Positions 47,037-59,945 of a DNA stretch of 64,000 bases are shown piece by piece (the first letter of the stretch is position 1; the number at the start of each line of letters is the position of its first letter). Both the position numbers and the translations under genes were made by a program. The DNA is from Diphasiastrum complanatum (Eukaryota > Streptophyta > Lycopodiopsida > Lycopodiales > Lycopodiaceae), in the NCBI GenBank assembly GCA_029204225.1, contig CM055096.1, positions 46,635,079 to 46,699,078 on the forward strand. The letters run 5' to 3'. Below the pieces are notes generated by a model. That model was not told where the DNA came from, searched no databases, and saw only the letters and a list, made by a program, of their open reading frames with translations.

Positions 47037-49679
47037 GTTCGCTTTATCAAAATACTGGAGTCTTCAATTTGTAAGGGGCCTCTGGTATGCCTCCCTGTTA
47101 CCACGCCTAATGTACCGATTTAGGTTTCAAAGTGGCGCATCTTCTTCTCCTACTGCTGCACCCCTTACTACGTTATCGCGCGCCTTAATTGATCAGAAAC
47201 ATTCTCTGTTTCATAACAACAATCCCCACTCCAAAAAGCTTGATACGCAACCATTCGCATTATGATTATTGGATAATGACAATGCTCCATGAATGTGACA
47301 ATGCTACAAGAAACGTCTCGTGATATCTTATACGCAATCAAGCTTTTTCAGAACCACAGTTTCTAATATAAACTTACGACAAAATCGCAATATGTGGAAG
47401 AACTTTTGATGCTTTTTACACAACCGAGAATCAACATTCAGCAGTATCAGTGCGCATAGTACATGGTGCATAAGCTCAGGAATACGAAAAGAACTGAACA
47501 CGATCTTTGTACTTTAATAGATTCCAGTCCAGCACAGCCTTCCGATGGATATATATCTTGTGATTTGTGACAATGGACATTGACCGTGAATTGAGATTGT
47601 CGTCCCTTCTACTTTTTCACAGGTCAAAGACTGAATCTACTCACAATAATATAAGTAGTCCGAACTTCGATCGATGCGTCGTCTCTTATCATGAAGACAG
47701 GGTCGCCTACAACTCCAAGATCTCGTTTCAAGCCGGTTTTTAAGCTTTAAGTTTAAGAGTACTTTTTTGTCTGATATTCTAGCAAGCTAACCATCAAAAT
47801 GGCATTCCAACCTATGATAGATTTGAAGTTTCAATGGCCTGAAATGGCACGTAGGACCCAGCTGATGTGAACTCGCAATCACGAACAAAAGAATGCACAA
47901 TAGCATCATGAACGTTTACCGGGATGGTGCTCATTACAATGTATTGCTGATACGATCGCAGAAAACTAATTTTGAGTTTGAAAAGGAAGCTTGAACGTCG
48001 ACAGGTTCAATAAGTGATCGGGATCTTACAGCATCATATCGGTAATTTGCTATCATGCAAGTTTGACCTCTACATAGAAAACTGTATCATTTACACTACA
48101 CAACCTTTGTGAATCCGGCGTACACGTGCTTATCAAAACCTGCTTAAAAGTAATTTCCGGAACAAAGCGCAGAAATCTGATGCGCTATAATGAAAAACAA
48201 CCATTTTACAATTACCTGTTGGAGACCAATTCTTTTGTGTAGGATTGTAAAAGAATTGGTCAATCGCGCAATTCTTTACACAATGTAAAGCTCATGTCAA
48301 CTGTTCAAAGTTCCAATAGCCTGTTGGTGCAAATGCACCGACGAACACCTCCAAAACATATCAAACATCACACAAAAGCTTGGCCTCAAGCCAAAGCCTA
48401 GGCTCCAATCCAAACCAGATGCAACATAATGGCTCTCAAAGCTTGGTTACGATCTCCATGCCCACCATCGCCATTACCCATCCTTCTCCTATTTCTTCTT
48501 CCTTCGTATTTCTTTGCCACCAATGATCAGCGCAGCAAGTACAAAGTAAGAAAGTTAATTCTTATTTTCCTATTACAAAATCAGGTATTTTAGTACCCGT
48601 CCGCATTCAGCTCAAAGCTTCTACGGCCTAGTCTACGCTGTAGGTCTCTACCATATGTAGTATAGGATCCTGCCCAACTCACGAGATCCTGTGAAACAGT
48701 TTAATTAAAAAATATTGTTTTTTATATGTTACTTACTTAATCAATGTACGATTTGGCCCCATGAGTCAGTTTTGTGGACCCATGCTCAATAAATTTGCAA
48801 TAGCAAGATTAAATAAAGAAAGGCCTTTCATATTTTTTGAAGCAATCAATTATGTAGTTTAAAGCATTTTTTAATTTTCATATGCCATGTGTTTTGGGTT
48901 TTTTAAGCAGTAACCGACGATTAAATAAAGAAAGGACTTTCAAATTTTTTAAAGCAATCAATTATATAGTTTAAAGCATTTAAGTTTCATATGCCATGTG
49001 TTTTGGGTTTTTTAAGCTGTAACTTGACAGCCTTCAGCTACTGTGACGATTCTCTTGAAATGTTTTTTTAAATTACTTTGAGTTGAAAAATCTATTTATC
49101 AAAGATTGCCTTTTTTTGTCATGCTAATATGCAAGTCAGTTCTCTCTTTTCATGTCATGTTTTTTGAGCTCAACCACATTACTCGACAAGCTGCAATGCA
49201 AGCCTGCAAGTTGCAACTCAAAAAGCTTAACTTTTTTAACCTGATTGCATTGCTGTACAAGTTAACTCAAAGAATGTTTCAAACTACCCCAGTCAGTTGG
49301 AAGAGATCAAAGAATGAGAGCAAGACGAGAAATAAGAGAAAACTCAATCCACAAGGCAAAGAATTGACTCAAATGCATAGCAATAGTTGTTTGCAACTTG
49401 CCACCCCCACTTGAAATCAACCAAACAGTCAAAATGATTTGTTCCAGAACCCTAATCATCTTTGCTACTTTGCAATAATAAAAACAGACGACTAACATTG
49501 TAAAAACATGACAAACTACCTCTTTGTGAATTTTTTCTCTTGCATTGGTTTAAGACTAATCATTCATAGGGTCAAAGCCAACATAGAATAAGTTACATTC
49601 ACACATTAAGCAGGATTAGAACCTTGGTCAGTGTTACCACACAACACTCTTATCAACTCAACTAGGGTAGAAGACACTT
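47037..49679. other. 5' flank of pseudogene A and spacer to the intact ABCC gene
   Basis: The part up to about 49150 is the duplicated promoter side of copy A. From there to 49679 is spacer and 3' flank of copy B. A 112-bp tandem duplication lies at 48807-49025. No gene is present. Confidence 0.55.
48807..49025. repeat. About 112-bp tandem duplication upstream of ABCC copy A
   Basis: gattaaataaagaaagg recurs at 48807 and 48919, and the 3' parts (atgccatgtgttttggg) also repeat. The matching area in unit B (about 59710-59810) has one copy, so it arose after the gene duplication. Confidence 0.88.
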
Positions 49680-49944
49680 TTATGTGACTTTGAAATGCTG
49701 CTCGCACTACTTTAGATTCTCCTGAATTTGGAAATACACCATTTTCTCCAAAGATCAAGTGACAATAAACTTTATTCTTTTGCAATAGCATAATTATATA
49801 ACAGTAGGAAGATCTGAGCAGGAATGGCCTTCAACCACCTGAGCTTATAGTGAGCCTGATAGCACATTTGGTAATGCTATCATCAACATGCTCTTGAAAT
49901 AATAGGTAGAGTTAATCACAACAAGGTAGCTACAATTCTTGTGA

Positions 49945-52900
49945 TTAAGCCTGTGTGCTATTGCTACTGTCCATTGTAGCTTGAGCATTTGACCAGTACT
50001 CAGCAACCAACTTTGCAAATAGAGATGATTTGTTCTCAAGAAGCTTCATTGGCTGGTCAAACTCTGCAAGCAAACCTGCAAACACCAAATAACCGATGGC
50101 TAGTAACTCATCAAATTGGAAAAAGTATTACAAGACTGTATGAATCAAGAAACAATAGGAAACACACTCAAAATACCTGCAAAGAAGTAGCCATATCTTC
50201 TGTTTCACAATCATAAGTTCTGGACATTTTACTTCCATGAAAATTACAAGCGCTCAGGCAGCTCAAAAATAGAGAAATGAAAATCATACTAAACGAAATG
50301 ATCCTTTTAAGTTGAGTGTACATTTAAGGCAGATTGAAACTACCATCATATTGCAGCATTCTAGAACAGTGCTACCAGAGGAGAAGTTCCTATATATATT
50401 GACTTGAACAGAGAGAAAGTCTCCTCAATAGCAACTGCATGACCTAGTAGAAAGTTACAAACTGGATCCCCTCTTGTTGCTTCAAGCAATGATCTGGATT
50501 TTGAACCTGATACGCTTCATTATATATTCTTGACTAGCAGTTTATCGTGGAACATCACAAGCTAGGCTCATACAGCCATGCTGGGGTATGGGACAGTTGG
50601 TTTGAAGAGTACTGGTGGAAATAAATAATGTCCATGTGTTGTGCAAAAGCAATCAACAGAGCTCTACAAGAATACCATCAGGGGACAGATAATCCAGAAT
50701 TATTTTCTGTGTTTAACTTCAGCTGAAAAGGGACAGAATGAGTCCAGAAAGGAGAGGCTGTTCAAAGGTGTACCATTACTAAGAGCCAAAACCATGTCGC
50801 TGTCAACGACTGTTGGAATCCTGTGTGCAACTGTGATGACTGTACATTCAGAAAACTCTTCCCTGATTATCTTCTGCAGGACAGAATCTGTGGCATTATC
50901 AATAGATGCAGTTGCCTCATCTAGTACAAGAATCCTACTACTCTTCAATAGAGCACGCCCTAAACAGAACAACTGTCTCTGCCCGACACTCCAATTCTCG
51001 CCGTCATCACCAACTGCAACAAAATTATCGAGAGAAGCACTCCTCAGTAAAGCAATATCTCAACAAGCTGGCACACGATAGTCTAGATGAAATTTATAAA
51101 CCTTGCTTCAAAGTTCAAAGTTCTTCAAACATGTGATGCAACAGGCACGTTTACTGCCATGACTAGCAAAATTTTAGAGGGACAAAAGTTTGACAAGAAA
51201 ATAGCAAGAAATTGCACCTGGCGAATCAAGTTGCTCTAATTTTTCTCGTATGATGTCACCAAGTTGGCATTTTTCAAGAGCCTGATTTCAATATTTACAG
51301 ATGATCAGTGACTCTGAGCAACCATGGAAAACTACAAAAAGCATCCTGAACTATTCTCGGCTTACAATTAAAATTTCATTTCAGGAGACAAAATGAAAGG
51401 TAATTCAAAATCTACACTCAGCTGCATGCCATAACTAGAGTTGACAGTTTCAAAGATGTAACAGAATAGTTACCTGCCAAACTTCAGAGTCAGAGTATTT
51501 CTCCAAGGGGTCCAAATTGAAACGAACACTTCCACGAAACAGAGTGGGTTCTTGAGGAATTATACTAAGCCTGGACCTCAAGTCATGAAGCCCAATGGTG
51601 GTGATATCAAGATCATCAATGAGAATTGTGCCTCCAACTGGCTCAACCAGCCTAAAGAGAGCACTTATAAGAGTACTCTTTCCACTTCCTGTCCTTCCTA
51701 CAACACCCACTCTATGGCCTGCTTCAAACGTGCATGTGATGCCTCGTAAAACAAGAGGAGTATCAGGTCTGTACCGAATCTGGTCCATCAATAAAATGTT
51801 ACCGTTTGAAGAAAGCACATACAACTCCATGTGCAACAAAAAAATTTGATATCTTGTATGACTCTATATTGCGCTATTTCCTGTACCCTGACGATAAGTT
51901 GATACTAGTCAAAAAAGCATAAACTGAGCTTTACACATGTGCTAAACTGAAGAAAAAAGAAGCCACCCTGTAAAAGAATCCAACCTGTAAGTTCTTCAGC
52001 TCGACTTTACCCTTCCTGGGCCAAGTGGATGAAGGCCTCTTGTGTTCGATAATAGCTGGCGCTTCAGAGGGGAGGTGCAAATACTGTTTAATACGCTCAA
52101 CAGAGATTATCTGATTTGCCAAGATACATTGGTTCTGGACGCTAAAGACCAGTGAGACGTTTAAAGAAAGCCCATATGAGATTGCGAGACCCACAAAACC
52201 TGCAGCAGTGAGAGACTTTAACTATCAAATTATTGTTGCTAAACAGCTTCACGTTGACAATAAAAACCCTCATAAGTAGTCTTTCATTAGCATGAAAAAT
52301 GATGAAATACGTAAAAAGCACCATAACTTCACAAAATAGATCTTGAGTATTTGAGCAACTTGCAAACTGGCAGTCAGCACTATGGCCCCCAACATCAGAC
52401 ATGAGGGGGAAATTGCTGTGAATTATATAGACCTGCTGAACTTCAAGCTTTTGAAAGTCTAGACAGAAAGGGTTGATGAGATGTACCAGGATCAATGTAT
52501 CCTTCAGGAAGTAGCACTATCATCAGAGCTGATGAACAAAGCACAGTCAGTGCAAGTGCTTCAAGACGCTGGATCAACCATTCATTTGCTGCAATGCTGT
52601 GGAAGTAAGAACTGGAGTTGGCATCTCTAAGTTCTAGAGTCTTTCTCATGAACTGCTTCTCCTTCTTATATGCTCGAATAGTTGCAGCACCAGATATTGC
52701 TTCGCTAAAATGATTGGCTATTGGTGCCTTTGTAGTTCCATTTATCCTCATCAACTCACGAGCTGAAGCCAGGTAGTAGAGCTGATCATAACGTCATAAC
52801 GAGGAATGCACCATAAACTAAGTTACAATGGAGAGACTGATGAATCAAAATACCGAACAGGACATTCCCTAGAACTAAATGAAAAACCAAACAACAGTGA

Positions 52901-55900
52901 CCCCATAGAGGGATTAAAGTGATTCAAGGTAAATAAAGCAAAGGTCGGTGACAATGTAATGTGATTGTTCCCTTCTCATATTAAAATAACATATATCTCT
53001 CCTATGAATAAGCACACCTGCAGTCGCCTGTTCACGTATAATATTGGAATTACCACCACAAGTATTTGCCATGTCACCATAGCAGTCATGGCCAGACTAC
53101 TCAGTGCGTTCAAAGAGGCAGAAATTGAAAAAACGTAGCTCATGGGAACATCGATGTCAAGAATACTGAGGTCGGTGGATAACTGCAATGTTAAACATGA
53201 AAAAATTGTGCACTCACAGAATTACTGAAGGTCAATATGCAGAAAACATTACACAAGAACATTCTTCAGAAGAGAGAACTTTCAAGGCAAAATTGTCAAC
53301 AATTTCAATAGTGGACTACCCTGCTCATAAGTCGTCCAGTTGGTGTTGAGTCAAAGAAAGCCATTGGAGCTTGAAACACAGCATCCATAAGTCCAGAAAA
53401 AAAGGACCGTGAAGCTGCAAGACCCATAAGCACAGAGAAGAATGATCGGAAATATAGGATACACCCTGTGGTTATGCTGATTGATGAATAAACTGTAAGT
53501 AAATGGGCTGTGCTGATGTTGGGATTTCCAAGCCCAGCTGCCAGCCACCAATTGGATGTCATCTGTCCACAAACAAAAATGATATGTGCAAAAATTGCAA
53601 TTCCAATATAAAAGAATCCATTCGCCTGGTTCAGATAGTCAAGAAAAGGTTTGGTCCCCGTGTTTCCTATTTCTTTTTCCTCCTCTTGAGTCAGTTGTCC
53701 TGAAATCTTGGTAACTTCAGTTGGATGCAATGTCTGTTTCTGAGATTTAGTACTGCTTAGTTTTTTTAGTAGCATCGGAATTTTCTTTGGCTCTTTATTG
53801 ACAGTCCCCAATGAAGCAACATCCGAATTCTCATTCAAAGTCCCCATTACTTCCTTGTGTGCAGTCACAAGTTCCTCAAATGTGCTCTCTGCTTTCAACA
53901 AATCATTATACCGTCCACCCTCGCAGATCTCTCCATCTTGCATCAACTACAAGAACGTGAACTCACTTTAGAGGCCGGGTACAGCAATACCTGAATGCCA
54001 CAGTGCACATCTTAAAAAGAAACCACAGCAGAAGGTGTACTTAAAAATCCAATTTCTAGGATAGACCAAAAAGGCTTCCTTGTGTTGTTCTGCCTAAATG
54101 AGATCAAAGTACATCTTAACAAGGAGGATAGCTTCTAATCAACAGAAGTGGGGCAATGAAGATAACCAGAATGACGTCAAATGCTGGAAGGAATTCAACT
54201 TGATGGGTGACCAAGATGACTGTCTTGTTTGCTAGCGCTCCCATGATACAGTTCTGCATAATCATGCTCTCAAAACAGCACCATGAGTTGCATTTTGATA
54301 TAAAAATAAAAACCATCATATCATCGAAGAAAATACTTCAACTTTAACCACAAATGTGGACCACACAATCTTATGATCTGTCTATTCATAGGTTTCACGC
54401 TGGCACTGTTAAATTCTCAGAGATATGAACCTATACCTGAAATAAGCTTGAACCAGTCTGGGCATCCACAGCACTAAAGGGATCATCTAGGAGGTAAATG
54501 TCAGCATCTTGGTATAATGCGCGAGCTAGTTGGATACGCTGTTTCTGGCCACCACTCATGTTCAGGCCTCTTTCTCCAATTTCAGTTAGATCTCCAAAAG
54601 GAAAAAGTTCGATGTCTTTGTTCAGTTCACATGCTCGTATCGTAATATTGTAACGAGCTTTATCCATAGGAAGCCCAAACAAGATGTTATCACGAATAGT
54701 CCCACTTTGGATCCAAGCAATTTGGGAGACATAGGCAGTTGATCCTGACACTCTTATCTGAAAGACATAGACAAACTCATATAAGTCTAACCACTGATCA
54801 ATAGCAAAAAGGATTCAAGGCTTTGATTGAACAGATTTAATCAGGAATGTACCACTCCAGAGAGCTTGGAAATCTCTCCAAGAATTCCAGACAGAAGACT
54901 TGACTTTCCAGATCCAACTTCTCCACACACAGCAACACGTTCACCATGCTTCACGTGAAAGCTTATGTATTGCAGCGTAGGTTTTAGTGACAAGGGGTCC
55001 CAACTGAGTGTCGCATCCTTCATCTCAATTGCATAATCATTATCTTTCAAATAATGTCTCTCCACTGAACTCATATCCAACTCATCACCTTGAAGAAAAC
55101 TGCCAAGGCGAGACAAAGACACCCGAACCTGGATGATTACTGCAACAAGATCTGGGACAACCCTAATGGGTTCCTGTACAATTCTCAGAGTGGCAAGAGC
55201 TGTGAAGACATTATTTGCATTAAGAGGAATCCCAAAGAGATAGCAAGTAACGAAAGTGGCCGTTGAAACCAAAACTGGTGATAGCCAAAAAACTAAAGTA
55301 TTGAACGTTTTCCTGAATTGAACTGCTGACAACCACTTGCACTCAACTTCCCGAAGACTGTAGATCAAAGATTTAAACTTTAACTCCCATGTTTGTAGCT
55401 TAAGGATCTTCATATTTCTTAAGACTTCAGAAGTTTCCCTCAGACGTTCATCTTGAGCCTTCATAAGTTGAGTTTGATACTTTTGCTGCAATTGTGCCAG
55501 TGGAGAGTTTGCCACCATCGTTAGGATAATGACGACTAGTCCAGCGAGTGTAGCCCATCCCACGGAAGCAAAAAGAATAGCTAAAGCAAAGATAACCTGC
55601 AATGGCGTGGTCCAAATAAAGTGTATCCAGTAAGGGAATTCACCAATGCGGTATGCATCCACTGCCATATAGTTCACAATCTCTCCCGCGGCATGTGACT
55701 GCCTTCCAATACTTGAAAGGCAAAGAGCTTTTTGATATATTGCTCCAATTAATGCAGAATGAAGGTGCATTCCAATCCTTCGGCTGCCAAAATACCATTG
55801 CCTCTGTGAAATTGACTCCACGACTTTGGCCAAAAAAAGCACGGCCACAAGCACGAAACCTTCATACTTAAATAGAACTTTTCCTCGAGCATAATTCACG

Positions 55901-57183
55901 AAACTGTTTAGAAGGAGAGGTCCGCAAGACAAAGTTACTGTTTTAAAAAGTGCAAAGACACCATTGTAAGCAAGATCCTTCCAATGGCATGTTGCCAGCG
56001 TCCAAAAAACAGATGGGCTGCTGCTGCTTTTAAATTGCTGCGCTTTTTGTTCCTCCCAGGCCCTCGCAAAAGCATTGTAAACCACCTCAGCCTCATCGTC
56101 ATGAGCGACACGAGGCAGGTCCTTCTGCTGTAAGGGCCTCTTGTAGCCTAACGCCAACAGGGGTGTAAGCCACAGGAACGTCACCCGACTGAAAATGTTA
56201 GCATTGGCAAAAGGTGTACGAGTTATGTCCGCTTGGTTTTGCTGTCTATTGTTGCCGACAAGAGGTTCAGATAGATCTCCCGATGTATCAATAGTTTTTA
56301 AGGCAAGAACAAATAACAAACAGCCAACAGGCCATGTCGCCAGAGTAACAACTATTTCCACAGAAATGTTGCGAGTTTGAACTAAATCCAGTACAGCTGA
56401 GAAAGTGGTTAAACTGATCAACACAAACGTACTGACCCACCATATCCGTAAAAATTTAGACAATGGTCGACTGATAGTAAGCCTTAGTGTGAAGGAAAGC
56501 ATTAGCCATACAATTCCTTGAACCAAAGGAGCAATCCATGAATAAACAGGTGCTGGAGACAGCGTTCTACTCCAATAACGCACTAAATACCACGTACCCA
56601 CCCCGATATTTGCCAAACCAGCAAAGCTTGTTAGATACGTCAGGAATTGCACAAGTGGAGAGTAGAGTGACCTGGAATGTATGCTTCCATACGAAAAATG
56701 TCTCCTCGTAACAACAAGTATTATTAAAAACACTGACATAAACATCAGCTCAATGCCGCAAACTATTGCCTGCCAAAGGAAAGGTGCGGGATGTGAAGAC
56801 CAAGACCAAAGATGACTCAAGTCCCGCAAAGGAATGCAGTCTCCAGGACAACTTTTGTCAACAATGTGAAATGCACCGTGAACAAACCTCGCCCACGCAT
56901 CTGCTTAGAATTGAAAACAAGTGATTTAGTTTCACTACCTCCAAACTCTGCGAGGCGCAACAAATTTGTCTAAAACCCAGATGCAAAATGGTAAACTTTT
57001 TCAATCAGCAAGTGCGAAGAAAACTTTTGATTACTTATTACTACTTGAGTATCTAGATATGAAGAACAGCCGATGCAACGTGTCTTCCATGCCCATTTCA
57101 CATGTGGCGTGGAGTGCTCGGATGAAGAATATAAAAAATCAACCAAAAATCGACTGTGTAATGTTTGTCCAAAACTCACCCAT
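49945..57183 (-). CDS. ABC transporter C family (MRP-type) full-size exporter, intact tandem copy B
   Basis: Twelve coding exons on the minus strand: 57183-57180, 56900-54853, 54757-54437, 54253-54167, 53946-53320, 53181-53017, 52781-52487, 52199-51985, 51779-51474, 51281-51218, 51013-50774 and 50075-49945. All have GT/AG borders, phases agree, and the total is 1,500 codons plus stop, the usual ABCC length. Domains: hydrophobic TMD0 in the N-terminal 200 residues, TMD1, NBD1 (Walker [10 protein letters not shown] near 661; signature MSGGQKQR; Walker [22 protein letters not shown]), TMD2, and NBD2 (Walker [10 protein letters not shown] near 1282; [26 protein letters not shown]). Motifs resemble the plant ABCC10/14 group. 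Family members pump glutathione and other organic-anion conjugates, usually across vacuolar or plasma membrane. The substrate here is unknown. Confidence 0.94.
57180..57183 (-). other. Four-nucleotide initiator coding exon part (ATGG) of the ABCC gene
   Basis: The minus strand reads ATCATGGGTGAGT. The strong donor GTGAGT follows ATGG. The next exon starts after TTCTAAGCAG with AT GCG TGG, giving Met-Asp-Ala-Trp. An in-frame TAA just before that acceptor excludes a start further upstream in exon 2. The pseudogene copy keeps the same ATGG/GTGAGT at 47036-47033 and the same acceptor. Confidence 0.8.
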
Positions 57184-59945
57184 GATCGCTGTATGAATAT
57201 ACTCAAGTATCCAATTTGAAAGTGGCCTCTGGTATGCCTCCCCGTTACCACTCCTGATGTAAGGATTTAAGTTTCAAGGTAGCGCACTACTACTTCACCA
57301 CTTACTACTTTATCGCACGTCACGCCTTGAGCGATCAAAAACATTCTCTGTTTCGTAATAACAATCCCCACTCGAAGAGCTTGGTGCACAATCATTCGCG
57401 TTGTTAATTCTTGGATAATGGCAATGCTCCATGAATGTGAAAATGCTACACCGACGCCCCGTGAAATCTTGTACGCAATCAAGCTTTTGCAGAGCCACGG
57501 TTTCTGATATGGACTCACGACTAAATCGCACATGTGGAAGAACTTTTGATGCTTAGTTCACACAAGAATTCCTAAGAATCAACAGTGAGCAGTATCAGTG
57601 CAAATAGCGCAAGTTGCATAAGTTCAGGAACACAACAAAGAATTGAACGAGCTTTTCACTACAATGGATTCCAGTTCACGGCAATGGACATTGACAATGA
57701 ACTGAGATTGTGGTCCCCTTTTAGTACCTTACAGGTTGTACACTACAGATGTTGGCCTGAAGACAATTACTCTCTTAACCTGGATATAATATAGCTCTTC
57801 GATAATTCTGATTGAAAGGATACCACATTAAGACCGGAAACTTGTTCATGTAGTTCCCGTGGAATGGCGAAAGTCTAAAGTCTAAAGACTAAATATATAC
57901 TCATATAACTAGTTGGAACGTTGACGTCAGTGCGTCATTTCTTACCATGGAAGCGGGTTCTCCTATCACTCCGAGATCTGGTTTTAAGCAGCTTTTCTAA
58001 GCTTTAAGTTCAGATTACTTATTTGTCTAAATAGACTAGCAAACTTACTATCAACATGCCATTCCAGATTTCAATAACCTTAAATGGTATGTGGGACCCA
58101 GCTGATATAACCAGTCACCAGGCAATCACGAACAAAAGAACGTACAATAGCACATAAACGTTGATTGTGATCGTGCGAACTTGGACAGTATAATTGCTGA
58201 TACGATCTCAGAAAAGTAATCTTGATTTTGAGAATAAATATTAAAAAGCTTCAAAATTATTAAGATATTCGGTTCTCACGGCATCATATCAGTAATTTGC
58301 TATCATGTAACTTCGATTTCTACATCGCAAACTATATCGTTTACACAACACACACAACCTTTGCGGGAGCCGTGCTACATGTGCGTACCAAAAACTGTTT
58401 TAAAAATAATTTCCGGAATAGAGCGCAGAAATCTGATGCGGTATAATGAGAAACGACCATTCCACAATGACCTCATCGACTCTCCAAAAGTGTATTCGAC
58501 ATCTGGCTCAATTTGTTCAAATCTAATAGCACGATACGACTTACATCCTACACAAAAGAACTGGTCAATCTTCTAATTCTGTACACAATTCAAGGCTCAT
58601 GTCAACTGCTGAAACTTACATCAATCTGTCAATACAAATGCACCGAAGAACACCTCCAAGCATATCGAACATCACTCAAAAGCTTCAGATGATTGTATCA
58701 TCCGAAATTGCCAAGCACTCTCGACTTTCCACCATTTGTTTACAAAAATTTCTTCACTGAACGCTTTCACCCGAATTTCCGATGGCGCCAAGCCAAATCC
58801 CGGCCTCAAATCCAAACCAAATACACCATAATCGTTCTTAAAGCTTCGTTACGATCCTCACATCCACCATCGCCATCGCCATCTCCGATCCTCCTATTTC
58901 TTCCTGTTCCTTCTTATCAAGCAGCGCCGATCCATCTCTCCATTCAGCGACGACGCTCTTTCTCCCCGATTTCCATAGGAACGTCAACTTGCTTTCACGT
59001 GGTCACATGGCCACATGAGTTCTGACCAGCTAAAGTTTAGCGGTCGAATGAACAAGCCATCTGCATTTGTCTCACAGCTGTCTTTCTAGTATCTACCATC
59101 TACTATCTAGTCTCAGGTCTACTCACTACAGCCTACGGTATACGGTCTACGATATTTTGTATACGTCCTGCCGGTCAATCGTATTGCAGATGCTCGCCAC
59201 GCGTCAATTCTGCCACGTGGAGGTCTTCTGACTAGCTAGATACCTACACGTGGCAGAATCTGAACCCTTCTCAAAAGATCTAACGGTGGGCATCCGAAAT
59301 CTCCAGCGTGTGCTGGGGCCTACTATTCAGGTTCCGACTTCAAATCTCGAAGAGACGTTCGCACGTCTTGTTGAAAGCCAAGTGCATGCAGGAATCTGGT
59401 GAAAATTGAAAGGCTCGAAAGGGACCTTTCACCTTTCATATGTACAACAGCATCTTATCAGCTTGAAAAAAGTATAAAACGTGACTGTTTTCATGACAGT
59501 CACGTTTCTTGAGAGTCTCAAAGGGACTAAAAAACTAAAATTGGCCGTGAAGGGCTATAAAACTTCAAACTGCAGACTAGTACCCTTCCTTCTATATAGA
59601 AATAATTGTTGTCCCATTGCTGCATGTGTCAGGCATTAAACTTTAAACCCCTTGAGTCATCAATAGGGCCCTCTCCCAACTCCCAACAGATTTGCACCAT
59701 AAAACACTTCCTTTCATCTTTGTTTAAAGCAATCAATCACATGGTGTTGAAAGCAATGAGCATTTAAGTTTCATGTGCATGTGTTTTGTTTTTTTAAGCT
59801 TTAACTTGATGTCATTCAGCTGCTCTTAGGATTCTTTTGAGGTTGATGTGTTTTTGTAGGTTACTCTGAGTTGAAAAATGTGGCTATCTAAATCTTTTTA
59901 GATTGCTCTTTTTTGTCATGTTTTAACATGCAAATCAAAACTCTC
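57184..59945. other. 5' UTR and promoter side of the intact ABCC gene
   Basis: No ORF of note. The part to about 58700 matches the flank of copy A at 47037-48400. Further out is a perfect hairpin with ACGT cores (59477-59507). The segment about 58850-59340 is GC-richer and contains CCACGTGG-like sites (gccacgtggag near 59213, acacgtggcag near 59250). Confidence 0.5.
59477..59507. promoter_or_regulatory. Perfect 11-bp inverted repeat with CGTGAC/GTCACG arms
   Basis: AAACGTGACTG (59477-59487) and CAGTCACGTTT (59497-59507) flank a 9-base spacer. Each arm holds an ACGT core of the kind bound by plant bZIP factors. It lies 2.3 kb upstream of the ABCC start, so a role there is only a guess. It could equally be the end of a small transposon or a hairpin RNA. 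Confidence 0.5.

Larger units (their letters stand above)
40637..49150. repeat. ABCC tandem duplication, unit A
   Basis: Similarity to unit B (49680-59945) runs from the 3' flank (ctcacactacttcgaattctcc against ctcgcactactttagattctcc) through all ABCC exons and introns and about 2 kb of 5' flank (for example aacattctctgtttc at 47198 and 57340; tttttgtcatg near 49112 and 59910). Boundaries are estimated by eye. Unit A is shorter mainly because of deletions inside the gene. Confidence 0.85.
49680..59945. repeat. ABCC tandem duplication, unit B
   Basis: Partner of 40637-49150 in the same orientation, with the intact gene. Intron and flank similarity is patchy while exons are close, which suggests an old duplication with selection, or later exchange, on the exons. 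Confidence 0.85.
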
